Shown here one piece after another: positions 7,964-14,879 of a stretch of 17,422 nucleotides of DNA (its first letter is position 1; every line of letters begins with the position of its first letter). The notes under the pieces were generated by a model. That model searched no databases, was not told the DNA's origin, and saw only the letters and a program-made list of their open reading frames with translations. Source of the DNA: an uncultured Oscillospiraceae bacterium (GTDB lineage: Bacteria; Bacillota; Clostridia; Oscillospirales; Oscillospiraceae); NCBI GenBank assembly GCA_900756495.1, contig CAAEKI010000147.1:1-17422 (forward strand), written 5' to 3'. A program made the translations under genes and the position numbers.

Positions 7964-9451
7964 ATGTATGAGGATAGAATTCAATCTGCCGCACTGCGCG
8001 GACAGGTTATGAGTGCGGAGGATGCCGCCCGCATGATCAAAAGCGGAATGACCATCGGCACCAGTGGGTTTACCCGAATTGGGTATCCCAAGGCGGTTTC
8101 GCTGGCCATCGCAGAACTGGGAACAGCGCGGGATTTGACGGTCATCTGCGGGGCCTCGGTGGGCGATGAGCTGGACGGCAGCTTGGCCCGTTCTGGCCAA
8201 ATGAAGCGTCGCTATGCGTTTCAGACCAACAACGATCTGAGGGCCCGAATCAACAGCGGCGATGTCTTATATACCGATATCCATTTGGGACGGGTGACCC
8301 AGGCGCTGCGCCGGGGCGAGTTCGGTAAGGTGGATGTAGCTATTTTGGAGTGCTGCCTGATCCATGAGGACGGCAGCTTTGTCCCTACGCTGTCTGTAGG
8401 GCTCTCTATGGCGCTGGCGGACTGTGCCGAAAAGGTAATTTTGGAACTGAATCTGAACCACCCTGTCACTCTGGAGGGCCTTCACGACATTTCCTCTCGC
8501 ACGGATACCGAACGGCGCCTGCTGGCCCCCATGCAGCGGGTGGGGGATACCTTTGTGCGGCTGGATCCAAAGAAAGTTGCCGCTGTCGTGGTCTCCGACA
8601 TGCCGGATCAGCACCCAGACTTCCCTGCACCGGGACCGGATGCCGAGGCGATGGCTACCGAGATCATCTCCTTTTTGGAGCATGAGATTGACAAGGGCTT
8701 GCTGTCTCCTTCCTTTTGTATCCAATCCGGCGTCGGCGCGGTGGCCAACGCTGTGCTCGCCGGACTGGGAAGGGGGAAATTCCAAAACCTGTCTATTTTT
8801 ACAGAGGTGATTCAGGATAGCGCCCTGCGCCTGATTGAGCAGGGGGTGGTGACGGCCGCCTCGGCCACATCCCTGTGCCTTTCCAGAGAGTGTGAGGCGC
8901 ATTTCTATGAAAATTTTGAATTTTTTAAGAAACATATTGTCCTGCGCCCGCAGAACATCAGCAATTGTGATACGCTTATCCGCCGTTTCCGAGTGGTGGC
9001 CATGAATACTGCCGTAGAGGCGGATCTCTATGGAAACGTAAACTCGACCCATATCGCCGGAAGCCGGATCATCAACGGTATAGGGGGATCCTCCGATTTT
9101 GCCCATAATGCCGGAATTTCCATATTCATGACGCCGTCCATTGGCAAGAAGGGCGCAATTTCCAGGATCGTACCCATGGCCACCCATGTGGACAGCACAG
9201 AGCACGATGTACAGGTGTTGGTCACCGAACAGGGGTTGGCTGACCTGCGGTTCTTGGCACCTCGGGAGCGGGCCGAGCGTATGATAGAGTGTTGCTGCCA
9301 CCCCGACTATCGTCCCGCACTGCGGACCTATTATGAGCGCGCCTGCAAAGTGGGGGCAGGACTTCAGACGCCCCACGATTTGGCAACGGCTTTTGCCTGG
9401 CATCAGAGATATCTGGAGACCGGCAGTATGAAAGAGGAACCAGTTACATAG
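7964..9451 (+). CDS. Acetyl-CoA hydrolase/transferase family, succinyl-CoA:acetate CoA-transferase-like (Cat1-like)
   Basis: 495-residue cytoplasmic class I CoA-transferase resembling Clostridium kluyveri Cat1 along its whole length. Family blocks are GFTRIGYPKAV, IQSGVGAVANAVLAGL, FTEVIQDS, VVAMNTAVEADLYGNVNSTHIAGS, NGIGGSSDFAHNA, HVDSTEHDVQVLVTEQGLADLR and a C-terminal GSMK. Glu281 in FTEVIQDS is at the place of the glutamate that forms the acyl-CoA thioester intermediate. The start at 7964 has GGAGG eight bases before it; ATG 7943, in frame with GGAGG five bases upstream, is the alternative and adds seven residues. The open frame extending further upstream runs through the pyk terminator and is not coding. 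Likely role: exchange of CoA between succinyl-CoA (or another acyl-CoA) and acetate during fermentation. Exact substrates cannot be read from the sequence. Confidence 0.92.
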   Translation: MYEDRIQSAALRGQVMSAEDAARMIKSGMTIGTSGFTRIGYPKAVSLAIAELGTARDLTVICGASVGDELDGSLARSGQMKRRYAFQTNNDLRARINSGDVLYTDIHLGRVTQALRRGEFGKVDVAILECCLIHEDGSFVPTLSVGLSMALADCAEKVILELNLNHPVTLEGLHDISSRTDTERRLLAPMQRVGDTFVRLDPKKVAAVVVSDMPDQHPDFPAPGPDAEAMATEIISFLEHEIDKGLLSPSFCIQSGVGAVANAVLAGLGRGKFQNLSIFTEVIQDSALRLIEQGVVTAASATSLCLSRECEAHFYENFEFFKKHIVLRPQNISNCDTLIRRFRVVAMNTAVEADLYGNVNSTHIAGSRIINGIGGSSDFAHNAGISIFMTPSIGKKGAISRIVPMATHVDSTEHDVQVLVTEQGLADLRFLAPRERAERMIECCCHPDYRPALRTYYERACKVGAGLQTPHDLATAFAWHQRYLETGSMKEEPVT

Positions 9452-9785
9452 CGATTGATGGCGGATCTCCGGAAGTTTATCGAGTCATGTTTCCTGTGAA
9501 TGAGGGACAGGCTATTGAACTGCGGTTCTCATAGGTATCCGAAAAGCAGCACCCCATTTGTTGCTCAGAACGGCAGAATCTGAGTAACAAATGGGGTGCT
9601 TGTTTTGGAAAGAGGGCAGATGACAGGATAACAGCGCGATGCACAGCTGACACAGCCCTACTTGCCATAAGGAATAGGGGAGTACCGGAACCACAGATGT
9701 CCCCGTTTGCCTCCCAAAGAGCGCTTGGAAATATCTGTGCAGGATATGGGATAACACATGCGCAAGCAGAGGGGAAGACTTGAGC
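9452..9785. other. Intergenic stretch between convergent genes
   Basis: 334 bases between the CoA-transferase gene (+) and the DUF47 gene (-). It contains one strong bidirectional terminator (9548-9606). I see no gene, repeat or RNA motif in the rest (9607-9785). Confidence 0.6.
9548..9606. terminator. Bidirectional rho-independent terminator with a 22-bp stem
   Basis: Arms 9548-9569 and 9579-9600 pair over 22 bp with a single G-T wobble around a 9-base loop. TGTTTT follows on the + strand. On the - strand the hairpin is followed shortly by CTTTT (complement of 9542-9546). It sits between convergent genes and probably ends both the CoA-transferase and the phosphate-transport transcripts. Confidence 0.9.
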
Positions 9786-10409
9786 TCAGGAATTCTTCAT
9801 TACAACACGTTCGATCGTATCCGCCATATGTTCACAGGCATCCACGCACTTCTCCAGATAGATATAGATTTCACGCCAGACGATAATCTCAATGGGGTCG
9901 CTGCAGGTTGTATGCAGAGTGCGCAAACTAGTGATAAAAAGCTGATCTGCCTCTTCCTCCATCGTATTGATGTGAACAATATGATCGTGCAGGCTTTTGG
10001 AGTGCTTAAAATCTGCAAATTCTTTGGCCATGCATTTTGCCTCTTCACAGCATCGGATTACAACTTCAGACAGTGCCAGCGCGTCCGGACGGATGCTTTC
10101 AACATTATTGCAGTAGATCCGGAGCAATACATCCTCAATTTTGTCAGTTACTTCGTCAATATTCTGGCTCAGCAGAAGGATGTCTTCACGCTCGATCGGC
10201 GTGATGAATGCTTTGGCGAGCACACTGAGCAATTCGTGTTTCTTCATATCCGCTGCATGCTCTACCGCATGCATTTCGTCCAATTTTTCCTTTATCTGTT
10301 CTGGATCGTACTGCTGCATGACCTTGTTGAGGAGATGGGCGGCCTGACAGGAATAATCCGTACATGTAATGAATGTGTCAAAATAAAATGCATCTTGCTT
10401 TTTTGCCAT
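9786..10409 (-). CDS. DUF47 (PhoU-like) family protein, PiT phosphate transporter partner
   Basis: 207-residue, mostly helical cytoplasmic protein of the DUF47/PhoU-like family, normal length, rich in Glu, Asp and His. Recognisable stretches are the N-terminal FDTFITCTDYSCQAAHLL, the HAVEHAADMKKHELLSVLAKAFITPIEREDILLLSQNIDEVTDKIEDVL core and a final helix ending EHMADTIERVVMKNS. Members are nearly always encoded beside PiT permeases and are thought to adjust their activity; that is the arrangement here, 48 bases downstream of the permease gene on the same strand. GAGGGAGAGAG lies just before the ATG at 10409. It ends upstream of the bidirectional terminator at 9548-9606. The mechanism of action in the family is not settled. 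Confidence 0.92.
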   Translation of the reverse strand: MAKKQDAFYFDTFITCTDYSCQAAHLLNKVMQQYDPEQIKEKLDEMHAVEHAADMKKHELLSVLAKAFITPIEREDILLLSQNIDEVTDKIEDVLLRIYCNNVESIRPDALALSEVVIRCCEEAKCMAKEFADFKHSKSLHDHIVHINTMEEEADQLFITSLRTLHTTCSDPIEIIVWREIYIYLEKCVDACEHMADTIERVVMKNS

Positions 10410-10457
10410 ATTACTCTCTCCCTCTTAATATGTGATCCAGATGATGTGGAGATGGGG

Positions 10458-11510
10458 TTACAGAATTGCCATAAACAGCTTCGCCATGGCGAAGCTGATG
10501 AGGCCGCAGCCGGGAAAGGTAAATACCCATGTGAGCATCATATCCTTTACGACGCCAAAATTGATGGCGGACAGACGCTTGACCGCACCCACACCCATGA
10601 TTGCGCTGGTCTTTGTATGTGTGGTAGAGACCGGAATTCCGAACAGGCTGGAAAGTAACAGACAGGCTGCAGCAGATAAATCGGCGGCAAATCCCTGATA
10701 TTTTTCCAGGTGAACCATGTCCATGCCGACAGATTTAATGATCTTTTCGCCGCCGACACTAGTGCCGACGCCCATGACAATACTGCATACCACCATCAGC
10801 CAGATAGGAATAACGGCACCGCTGACGCTGCTTTGCCCATTGCAGAACGCTACGCCGAGCAGCAGGACACCGATAAATTTCTGGCCATCCTGAGCCCCGT
10901 GCATAAAGCTCATTGCCGCTGCGCCAAATATCTCGGCCCCTTGAAAAAAACGGTTTGTCTTGTGCCGGTTCATATTTGCGCAGATGACGGTCAGCAACTT
11001 ACATATGACCCAGCCGCACAGGAAGCCCAAGAGCAGGCTCATGAAGAGGCCATAGATCACTTTGACCCATTCACCCATGTTGATTCCGCCAATGCCGTTT
11101 TGAATCGCAATCGCTGCGCCGGACAGGCCGGCAATCAGACTATGGCTTTCGCTGGTGGGAATTCCAAAGAGTGAGGCGCCGACGCTATACACGACAATGG
11201 AGACAAGGGCAGCGCACAGCGCGATCAAAGCCTGCTGTGTATTCCCCCCAAAGTCGACCATATTGCTGATCGTGGAGGCGACAGAGCTGTTGATTCGTGT
11301 CATAATCAAAACGCCAAGGAAATTAAAGACGGCACTGATCAGAATTGCAGTCCGTGCGTTCAGGCATCGCGTCGTAATGCAAGTGGCGATTGCGTTGGGA
11401 GCGTCAGTCCAGCCGTTTACAAAGATAACACCGAGCGTCAGCAGTGCAGTGATGAGCAAAACGGGATCAGAGGATACAGCGTTTAAAAAATATGACAGCG
11501 AAAAATCCAT
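10458..11510 (-). CDS. pit: Inorganic phosphate transporter, PiT family
   Basis: 350-residue integral membrane protein with about ten hydrophobic segments, of the low-affinity phosphate:cation symporter (PHO4/PiT) family. The two inverted family repeats are visible: VNGWTDAPNAIAT (about 32-43) in the first half and GIPVSTTHTKTSAIMGVG (about 291-308) in the second. GIPTSESHSLIAGLSGAAI and SFMHGAQDGQK are further conserved blocks. The length is short for the family and matches compact bacterial members lacking a large central loop. The ATG at 11510 has a modest AGGT site eight bases upstream. It is the first gene of a two-gene operon with the DUF47 gene. The coupling ion (H+ or Na+) cannot be deduced. 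Confidence 0.95.
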   Translation of the reverse strand: MDFSLSYFLNAVSSDPVLLITALLTLGVIFVNGWTDAPNAIATCITTRCLNARTAILISAVFNFLGVLIMTRINSSVASTISNMVDFGGNTQQALIALCAALVSIVVYSVGASLFGIPTSESHSLIAGLSGAAIAIQNGIGGINMGEWVKVIYGLFMSLLLGFLCGWVICKLLTVICANMNRHKTNRFFQGAEIFGAAAMSFMHGAQDGQKFIGVLLLGVAFCNGQSSVSGAVIPIWLMVVCSIVMGVGTSVGGEKIIKSVGMDMVHLEKYQGFAADLSAAACLLLSSLFGIPVSTTHTKTSAIMGVGAVKRLSAINFGVVKDMMLTWVFTFPGCGLISFAMAKLFMAIL

Positions 11511-11891
11511 ATAAATACCTACCCTATCTATGCGGCTAACCGGCTTGAAGGCAAAAAATAATCAGGACTTCAGTGGAATAGAAGCCCTGTCATCCTCAAA
11601 AGAAAGACACAAAAGTCCCCTTCAAGATCAGATGCTGAAATAAATAGAGACACGGCATGACCGCTCTCTATGACAGACTCCACCACATATTCCAGCAAAA
11701 AGTCAAATGATCTATATAGGTAGAGCGTAGCATCAAAATGATCTTTCGTCAATAGCGGATTTGAATTCTCCCTTTTTACTTTTGGACTTACGGATTCTAA
11801 CTCCGTCAAATTAACTATACATTGAATGAAGCAGAAAAATATAGTAACATAAAATTGAACAATAAATTCGAATTTATGAGGAGGATGAGTA
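11511..11891. other. AT-rich divergent intergenic region
   Basis: 381 bases between the pit start (-) and the zinc-ribbon gene (+), clearly lower in GC than the flanking genes. It should hold the pit promoter, but only a weak candidate is seen on the - strand (TTGCCT and TAGATA, 18 bp apart, 11529-11558). A - strand open frame ends at 11570 and reads about 60 plausible residues (from a TTG near 11755), but it has no good start or recognisable family. A 17-base inverted repeat ACGGA-N7-TCCGT occurs near 11791-11807. Confidence 0.45.
11822..11850 (+). promoter_or_regulatory. Possible promoter for the small zinc-ribbon gene
   Basis: TTGAAT (11822-11827) and TAACAT (11845-11850) are 17 bp apart in AT-rich DNA, 42 bases before the ATG at 11892. 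Each hexamer matches consensus at four positions, so this is only moderate support. Confidence 0.35.
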
Positions 11892-12149
11892 ATGGTGAAG
11901 AGTAATAAAATCAATTTGGCATTTTTTTGTGTAATCGTTTTTACGTTTTGCTTGATTGGCGGCTTTTTCTTCAATCCCTTGTTTATCCTTGCAGTTCTTG
12001 CTCTGGCAGGGTATGTGTGGGTCGATAAACGATATTTAAGATGTCCTCAATGTGGCGGATTCGAAAATTTGGATAGACTTTTTTATGCAAAGAATCATAC
12101 ATACCACTGCCGGCATTGTGGAGAGATTATAAAAATTGAAATAAAGTGA
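11892..12149 (+). CDS. Small membrane protein with C-terminal zinc ribbon
   Basis: 85-residue protein, family not recognised. Two adjacent hydrophobic helices (about 9-27 and 28-45) form a hairpin in the membrane. They are followed by a basic linker and a four-cysteine zinc-ribbon pattern, CPQC (Cys51, Cys54) and CRHC (Cys73, Cys76), spaced like a treble clef or rubredoxin-type knuckle. The tail after the ribbon is short and charged. A very good ribosome site, AGGAGG (11879-11884) seven bases before ATG, supports real expression. Base composition and codon use are AT-rich compared with the neighbours, which may mean acquired DNA. It stands alone; function unknown. Confidence 0.72.
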   Translation: MVKSNKINLAFFCVIVFTFCLIGGFFFNPLFILAVLALAGYVWVDKRYLRCPQCGGFENLDRLFYAKNHTYHCRHCGEIIKIEIK

Positions 12150-12202
12150 CGGAGAGATCTCGTTTACATCCAAAATTCAGTCCACAGAGCACAAGGGAGA
12201 TA

Positions 12203-12304
12203 GATGGCGTGGCCAGTGGTACCAGCGTAGCTACATTCTCTCCGAATACTACCTGCACCCGGGCGCAGATTGTAACATTCCCTTATCGGGCTTTTGCAGA
12301 ATAA
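12203..12304 (+). pseudogene. 3' remnant of an S-layer-homology (SLH) domain protein gene
   Basis: Reading from 12203 gives DGVASGTSVATFSPNTTCTR (20 residues), then AQIVTFPYRAFAE and a TAA stop at 12302-12304. This is the second half of an SLH domain, the cell-wall anchoring repeat found at the ends of S-layer and surface proteins (typical pattern: G-x-A-S-G-T-S-x-x-x-F-S-P-N-x-x-x-T-R-A-Q-x-V-T-F-L-x-R-A). The frame continues open upstream to about 12150, but those residues do not look like SLH sequence, and there is no start or ribosome site. The bulk of the gene has been lost. The terminator at 12307 begins three bases after the stop, as in an intact gene end. It is too short to appear in ordinary gene calls. 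Confidence 0.78.
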
Positions 12305-12306
12305 TC

Positions 12307-12350
12307 AAAATGAGGGCGTGCGCTTTTTCGGGCGTACACCCTCATTTTTT
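12307..12350 (+). terminator. Rho-independent terminator, probably of the lost SLH gene
   Basis: Arms ATGAGGGCGTGCGC (12310-12323) and 12332-12345 pair with one mismatch and one G-T wobble, followed by TTTTTT (12345-12350). An A-rich stretch precedes it. It now also serves to end the zinc-ribbon transcript. Confidence 0.85.
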
Positions 12351-12699
12351 ATAAAAGCATATGCTCTACTCTGTATCTGATTGATTTGTTTAATGGCATT
12401 TCCTTTTCAGGTGATGTCATTTTCTTGTGCGCATTTCTGTGTATTTCGACGAATGAATTGTTAGGTAAGCCTAAATCAGTCCAACGGGTAAAGGAGAGTT
12501 TAAATTTCATATCATTTCCGATGAGATGCCTCAAGATAAATTGCCTGCCGCACAGTAAAACAGCAGGGTTATCCGTTATATTTGATGATTGAGGGCGTTA
12601 GAATGACTGTGCTGTGTTGGCATGCGCAATGGTGGTCCGTGTGAGGACTTGGCAGAAGTTGCTCGGCATCATGCGGCATGTGTGAAGATGCCCCCTTTT
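12351..12699. other. Gene-poor AT-rich stretch, no supported gene
   Basis: About 350 bases after the SLH terminator. Short open frames exist on both strands (12386-12592 + and 12349-12534 -), and the - strand frame can be extended upstream without stops to about 12590, but neither has a ribosome site or a recognised family. It could be further decayed DNA of the same origin as the SLH remnant. I cannot assign anything in it. Confidence 0.4.
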
Positions 12700-12728
12700 C
12701 CTCCCCTGTCGCATAGAATAGGGGGAGG
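12700..12728 (+). promoter_or_regulatory. Hairpin that can cover the ribosome binding site of the 72-residue gene
   Basis: CCTCCCC (12700-12706) is exactly complementary to GGGGAGG (12722-12728), which contains the entire Shine-Dalgarno sequence of the gene at 12736. The loop is 15 bases and contains CATAGAATA, which also resembles a sporulation-sigma -10 box, but no matching -35 was found. In RNA the all-G/C-rich 7-bp stem would hide the ribosome site. Seen in sequence; a regulatory role is inferred. Confidence 0.4.
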
Positions 12729-12735
12729 TGGTATC

Positions 12736-12954
12736 ATGGAAAATCCAATTCTGGCGCGCCTAAGCGCCAACCTGGGTGTATCAAATCCAGACCCCTATTG
12801 GCTGCTGACCCTCCTGTCGGTGCTGGAAGTAAACCGGTATACCCTGGAGCAATGGAATGAGGCTCTCTCGGTAGTCCTAGGCCGCCGGATCCTCTGCCCC
12901 TCCTACCGCACCCTTTCCGCCTATTTACAGAAGTCAGTTTTGGGGTTAAAATGA
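12736..12954 (+). CDS. Small protein of unknown function upstream of the RNA hydrolase gene
   Basis: 72-residue protein, family not recognised. It is mixed polar and hydrophobic, without signal peptide, Cys motif or clear membrane helix, with a segment around residues 20-50 (PYWLLTLLSVLEVNRYTLEQWNEALSV, 27 residues, overlapping this range) suggesting amphipathic helices. The start at 12736 is chosen because GGAGGTG (12724-12730) lies five bases before it; the longer open frame from 12622 has no such site. It ends 26 bases before the beta-CASP hydrolase gene, so the two are probably co-transcribed. Confidence 0.7.
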   Translation: MENPILARLSANLGVSNPDPYWLLTLLSVLEVNRYTLEQWNEALSVVLGRRILCPSYRTLSAYLQKSVLGLK

Positions 12955-12980
12955 GAGCACTACCAATGAGGAGGTGCTTC

Positions 12981-14582
12981 ATGAAACTGACCTTTTTTGG
13001 CGCGGCCAAGGCGGTTACCGGAAGCTGTCACTGCGTGGAGGCGGGCGGCCGTAAGGTACTCATCGACTGCGGCCTTCAACAGGGCAGGGATGAACGGGAC
13101 AATAGAGAGCTGGATTTCAATGCCGCTTATATCGACGATGTCATCGTTACACACGCCCATATCGACCACTCAGGACGCATTCCGCTGCTGGTAAAGCAGG
13201 GATTTTCCGGAAATATCTACTGTACCAAGCTGACTGGACAGCTCCTGTCCATCATGCTGAGGGATTCCGCCCACATTCAGGAGAGCGATGCCCAGTGGGA
13301 GAATCAGAAGGGCAAGCGGGCAGGTAAGCCCCTCGTGGAGCCCCTCTATACCATTGCCGATGCGGAAGAGGCCCTCAAGCATTTGGTTACCTGTGAGTAC
13401 GGGGAAGAGCTTCAAATTTCGGAGGGGATGCGGCTCCGCTTTGTGGATGCAGGACACCTGCTGGGCTCCTCCAGTGCAGAACTTTGGCTCACAGAGGGAG
13501 ATGAGACCCGCAAGATCGTCTTTTCAGGAGATATCGGCAACCGGGATCAGCCTATTATCCGGGATCCCCAGTACATCTGTGAAGCCGACTATGTTGTGAC
13601 GGAGAGCACATATGGCGACCGGCTCCACGACATGAGCGAGACGCCCGATTACACCGGCGATTTGGCCGCCATCATTGATGAGACGCTGAGCCAGGGCGGC
13701 AATGTGGTTATCCCCGCTTTTGCTGTAGGACGTACGCAGGAGCTGCTCTACTTTATCCGGGAAATGAAGGAGCGGGGATTGGTAAAAAAGGTTCCAGATT
13801 TTCAGGTCTATGTGGATTCTCCCCTTGCCGGTGAGGCCACCCGCATTTTCTCAGGCGATCTCCACGGATATTTGGACGAGGCTGCTATTGAGGCCATCCG
13901 CCACGGAGCCCTTTTTCAGTTCCCGGGACTCAATATTACTGAGAGCAGCGAGGAATCCAAAGCCCTGAATATGGACAAGACACCCAAGGTCATCATTTCT
14001 GCCTCTGGTATGTGTGATGCCGGGCGAATCCGGCATCACCTGAAGCATAATCTCTGGAGGAAAGAGTGCGCGGTGGTCTTTGTGGGGTTCCAGGCCGAGG
14101 GCAGCTTGGGCCGCCGTCTGCTGGACGGCGTACAGAGCGTGAAACTCTTTGGAGAGGAGATCGCTGTCCAAGCTCGGATTGTAAACTTCAAGGGCCTGAG
14201 CTCTCATGCGGATCGGGATGGTCTGCTCCGCTGGATTGGCGCTTTTACGCCCAAGCCCCAGCAGGTATTTGTGGTCCATGGAGAGAGCGCAGTGACGGAG
14301 ATCTATGCGCAGACACTGCGTGAGCGGGGAATTCCCGCTCATTCGCCCAACTATGAGGAGGTCTATGACCTGCTGGCCAACCGGATGCTGGCGCCCGGCG
14401 TGGTGCTGGAGCCCAAGGCGCCTGCCGCATTGCCCGGTTCGGCCTCTCCGGCCTACCGGCGCCTGGAGGATGTGGGCCGCAAGCTGATGGAGGTTATTGC
14501 CCACAATCGTGGAGGGACGAACAAGGATTTGGGCAAATTTGCCGATCAGATCCGGGCTCTGATCGAGAAGTGGGAGCGATAG
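12981..14582 (+). CDS. Beta-CASP metallo-beta-lactamase RNA hydrolase (YSH1/CPSF73-like)
   Basis: 533-residue cytoplasmic protein with all parts of a beta-CASP metallo-beta-lactamase nuclease. The lactamase half begins MKLTFFGAAKAVTGSC and has the zinc motif THAHIDH (His58, His60, Asp62, His63), His159 (DAGHLLGSSSAEL) and Asp184 (FSGDIGN). The beta-CASP cap follows, with PAFAVGRTQELL, VYVDSPLA and ISASGMCDAGRIRHHL. The RMMBL end has LSSHADRDGLLRWI (His409) and VVHGE (His433). The family cuts or trims RNA; individual bacterial members of this branch (distinct from RNase J) are poorly characterised. AGGAGGTG at 12969-12976 supports ATG 12981; the frame extends 30 bases further upstream without support. 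The C-terminal 70 residues are variable. Confidence 0.92.
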   Translation: MKLTFFGAAKAVTGSCHCVEAGGRKVLIDCGLQQGRDERDNRELDFNAAYIDDVIVTHAHIDHSGRIPLLVKQGFSGNIYCTKLTGQLLSIMLRDSAHIQESDAQWENQKGKRAGKPLVEPLYTIADAEEALKHLVTCEYGEELQISEGMRLRFVDAGHLLGSSSAELWLTEGDETRKIVFSGDIGNRDQPIIRDPQYICEADYVVTESTYGDRLHDMSETPDYTGDLAAIIDETLSQGGNVVIPAFAVGRTQELLYFIREMKERGLVKKVPDFQVYVDSPLAGEATRIFSGDLHGYLDEAAIEAIRHGALFQFPGLNITESSEESKALNMDKTPKVIISASGMCDAGRIRHHLKHNLWRKECAVVFVGFQAEGSLGRRLLDGVQSVKLFGEEIAVQARIVNFKGLSSHADRDGLLRWIGAFTPKPQQVFVVHGESAVTEIYAQTLRERGIPAHSPNYEEVYDLLANRMLAPGVVLEPKAPAALPGSASPAYRRLEDVGRKLMEVIAHNRGGTNKDLGKFADQIRALIEKWER

Positions 14583-14678
14583 AGTGCTGTAACGAAAAGG
14601 TGCCCGCTCTTAATGCGAACAGCCCTAGATTGTACGGACGGCACAAACGGTCCCTCATTAGAAAAGATATTGTTTTAG

Positions 14679-14718
14679 GCGGAGTGGCACAGCGCAAGCG
14701 GCGCCACTCCGCTTTTTT
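14679..14718 (+). terminator. Rho-independent terminator after the RNA hydrolase gene
   Basis: GCGGAGTGGC (14679-14688) and GCCACTCCGC (14703-14712) form a perfect 10-bp stem followed by TTTTTT. It lies 96 bases after the stop. The interval 14583-14678 shows nothing else. Confidence 0.92.
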
Positions 14719-14770
14719 GTTTCATGCGCCCAGGGTTGCAGAAGTGGATGTAGCCGCCTTACCGTATATG

Positions 14771-14816
14771 GAAAGCCCCCTGATGAAGGTTTAGTTTCCC
14801 GCATCAGGGGGCTTTC
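14771..14816. terminator. Inverted repeat, probable terminator of the hydrolase gene on the - strand
   Basis: A perfect 15-bp stem (14771-14785 with 14802-14816) around a 16-base loop; both orientations end in GGGGGCTTTC. There is no long T-run on either side. Placed 63 bases beyond the stop of the - strand gene at 14880, it most likely ends that transcript. Confidence 0.65.
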
Positions 14817-14879
14817 GGCTATTGCCCGTTTTTATCGGCGATGTTTACAAAGCAGCGGAAGGCCCTTCCCTGCGCGGAC

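Noticed and set aside
8267..9403. 378-codon open frame on the - strand
   Set aside because: Antisense to the clearly recognised CoA-transferase; no family resemblance of its own.
9451..9531. Frame reading AIDGGSPEVYRVMFPVNEGQ just after the CoA-transferase stop
   Set aside because: It reads like a protein tail, but there is no start, no ribosome site and no recognised family; too short to support as a remnant.
9780..10658. 292-codon open frame on the + strand
   Set aside because: Antisense to the DUF47 and PiT genes, both with clear family signatures.
11570..11780. Protein-like - strand frame upstream of pit
   Set aside because: About 60 plausible residues ending at 11570, but only a TTG start with a distant AAGGGAG and no known family; not enough to list as a gene.
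11791..11807. Inverted repeat ACGGA-TTCTAAC-TCCGT resembling a tRNA anticodon arm with CTA
   Set aside because: No acceptor, D or T arm can be built around it, so it is not a tRNA; a tRNA fragment from an integration event cannot be shown.
12648..12661. TGGCAG-AAG-TTGC, resembling a sigma-54 promoter
   Set aside because: The gap between the boxes is three bases instead of five, so the -24/-12 spacing is wrong.
12712..12720. CATAGAATA, similar to a sporulation sigma-E/K -10 box
   Set aside because: No matching -35 at the right distance, and a start from it would fall inside the ribosome binding site.
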